Assembly (NCBI GenBank): GCA_030141605.1
Contig: JAQGDQ010001728.1
Span: 1-27,810 of the forward strand
DNA from: Tubiluchus corallicola
Taxonomy: Eukaryota > Priapulida > Priapulimorpha > Priapulimorphida > Tubiluchidae
DNA length: 27,810 nt
Direction of reading: 5' to 3'
The notes under the pieces are model-generated. The model saw nothing but the letters and a program-made list of their open reading frames with translations, was not told where the DNA came from and made no database searches. Shown piece after piece: positions 26,396 through 27,810 of this stretch. The first letter of the stretch is position 1. Each line of letters begins with the position of its first letter. Both the position numbers and the translations under genes were made by a program.

Positions 26396-27810
26396 TGTAA
26401 TTGCATTATGACTGTATGTCTTTGTAAAATCATAAGGTCTCAACAACAGATTTAAACCATGTAACTGCATTATGACTGTATGTCTTTGTAAAATCATAAG
26501 GTCTCAACAACAGATTTAAACCATGTAACTGCATTATGACTGTATGTCTTTGTAAAATCATAAGGTCTCAACAACAGATTTAAACCATGTAACTGCATTA
26601 TGAGTGTATGTCTTTGTAAAATCATAAGGTCTCAACAACAGATTTAAACCATGTAACTGCATTATGAGTGTATGTCTTTGTAAAATCATAAGATCTCAAC
26701 AACAGATTTAAACCATGTAACTGCATTATGACTGTATGTCTTTGTAAAATCATAAGGTCTCAACAACAGATTTAAACCATGTAACTGCATTATGAGTGTA
26801 TGTCTTTGTAAAATCATAAGATCTCAACAACAGATTTAAACCATGTAACTGCATTATGACTGTATGTCTTTGTAAAATCATAAGGTCTCAACAACAGATT
26901 TAAACCATGTAACTGCATTATGACTGTATGTCTTTGTAAAATCATAAGGTCTCAACAACAGATTTAAACCATGTAACTGCATTATGACTGTATGTCTTTG
27001 TAAAATCATAAGGTCTCAACAACAGATTTAAACCATGTAACTGCATTATGAGTGTATGTCTTTGTAAAATCATAAGATCTCAACAACAGATTTAAACCAT
27101 GTAATTGCATTATGAGTGTATGTCTTTGTAAAATCATAAGGTCTCAACAACAGATTTAAACCATGTAACTGCATTATGACTGTATGTCTTTGTAAAATCA
27201 TAAGGTCTCAACAACAGATTTAAACCATGTAACTGCATTATGAGTGTATGTCTTTGTAAAATCATAAGATCTCAACAACAGATTTAAACCATGTAACTGC
27301 ATTATGAGTGTATGTCTTTGTAAAATCATAAGATCTCAACAACAGATTTAAACCATGTAACTGCATTATGAGTGTATGTCTTTGTAAAATCATAAGATCT
27401 CAACAACAGATTTAAACCATGTAACTGCATTATGACTGTATGTCTTTGTAAAATCATAAGGTCTCAACAACAGATTTAAACCATGTAACTGCATTATGAC
27501 TGTATGTCTTTGTAAAATCATAAGGTCTCAACAACAGATTTAACCATGTAATTGCATTATGAGTGTATGTCTTTGTAAAATCATAAGATCTCAACAACAG
27601 ATTTAAACCATGTAACTGCATTATGAGTGTATGTCTTTGTAAAATCATAAGATCTCAACAACAGATTTAAACCATGTAACTGCATTATGACTGTATGTCT
27701 TTGTAAAATCATAAGATCTCAACAACAGATTTAAACCATGTAACTGCATTATGAGTGTATGTCTTTGTAAAATCATAAGATCTCAACAACAGATTTAAAC
27801 CATGTAACTG
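26396..27810 (+). repeat. 64-bp satellite array, right arm, continues past the window
   Basis: About 22 near-identical units in reverse orientation to the left arm (ctcaacaacagatttaaacc, atgtaactgcattatgactg, tatgtctttgtaaaatcataaggt). Units fall mostly into two types that differ at two linked sites (see findings). The array is cut by the window edge at 27810. The minus-strand frame at 27454-27648 is an artefact of the repeat. Confidence 0.97.

Noticed and set aside
27454-27648. 64-codon minus-strand ORF
   Set aside because: Product of the 64-bp satellite with one single-base deletion.

Overview
This is a window of invertebrate animal (metazoan) nuclear DNA, not bacterial. The support is: spliced coding pieces with GT/AG boundaries on the minus strand, non-LTR retrotransposon 3' ends, a piggyBac-like element flanked by TTAA, an interstitial (CCCTAA)n telomere-type tract, AT-rich noncoding DNA, and nine separate tandem arrays that by hand count cover about one third of the window. 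The CCCTAA (TTAGGG) form argues mildly against an arthropod, where TTAGG is usual. I cannot name the phylum.

Left third (1-9480). A (GAT)n microsatellite runs into four tandem copies of a LINE 3' end (244-837). A LINE reverse-transcriptase C-terminal relic on the minus strand follows (about 1141-1410), then the last exon of an unidentified membrane protein on the plus strand (2078-2427). Next is a LINE 3' end whose C-terminal coding segment has been amplified into roughly 24 copies of a 92-bp unit (2590-5105). Three more arrays follow: 123 bp (hairpin-rich), 35 bp and 11 bp.

Middle (9480-15150). Mostly gene-poor, with a tRNA-like SINE candidate, an AT-rich stretch, a possible first exon on the minus strand (ATG at 13009), a LINE-like 3' end, a DNA-transposon terminus and a GC-rich fragment.

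15158-18710, minus strand. Two neighbouring genes for secreted or surface proteins. The upstream one has a signal peptide and three tandem leucine-rich-repeat modules, each ending in a Cys-Asp-Cys cap. It is broken by frameshifts and one stop. The downstream one has a signal peptide and a cysteine-rich C-terminus reached only through a one-base shift in a poly-A run. Either the locus is decaying or the assembly carries small indels.

19080-21770. A GC-rich island, an A-B-B-A duplication, the degenerate telomere-like tract, a 5'-truncated LINE with a 16-bp target-site duplication, and a 460-bp piggyBac-like nonautonomous element.

21900-27810. A multi-exon gene of unknown identity runs on the minus strand (25488 to 22242). 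Its introns and its 3' end are filled with tandem arrays: a 44-bp array made from its own last codons, a 71-bp array in an intron, and a large 64/88-bp satellite upstream that contains copies of the gene's 3' splice site, inverts orientation at about 26079 and runs off the window edge.

No complete, intact, recognisable protein-coding gene could be named. All copy counts and alignments were done by eye.
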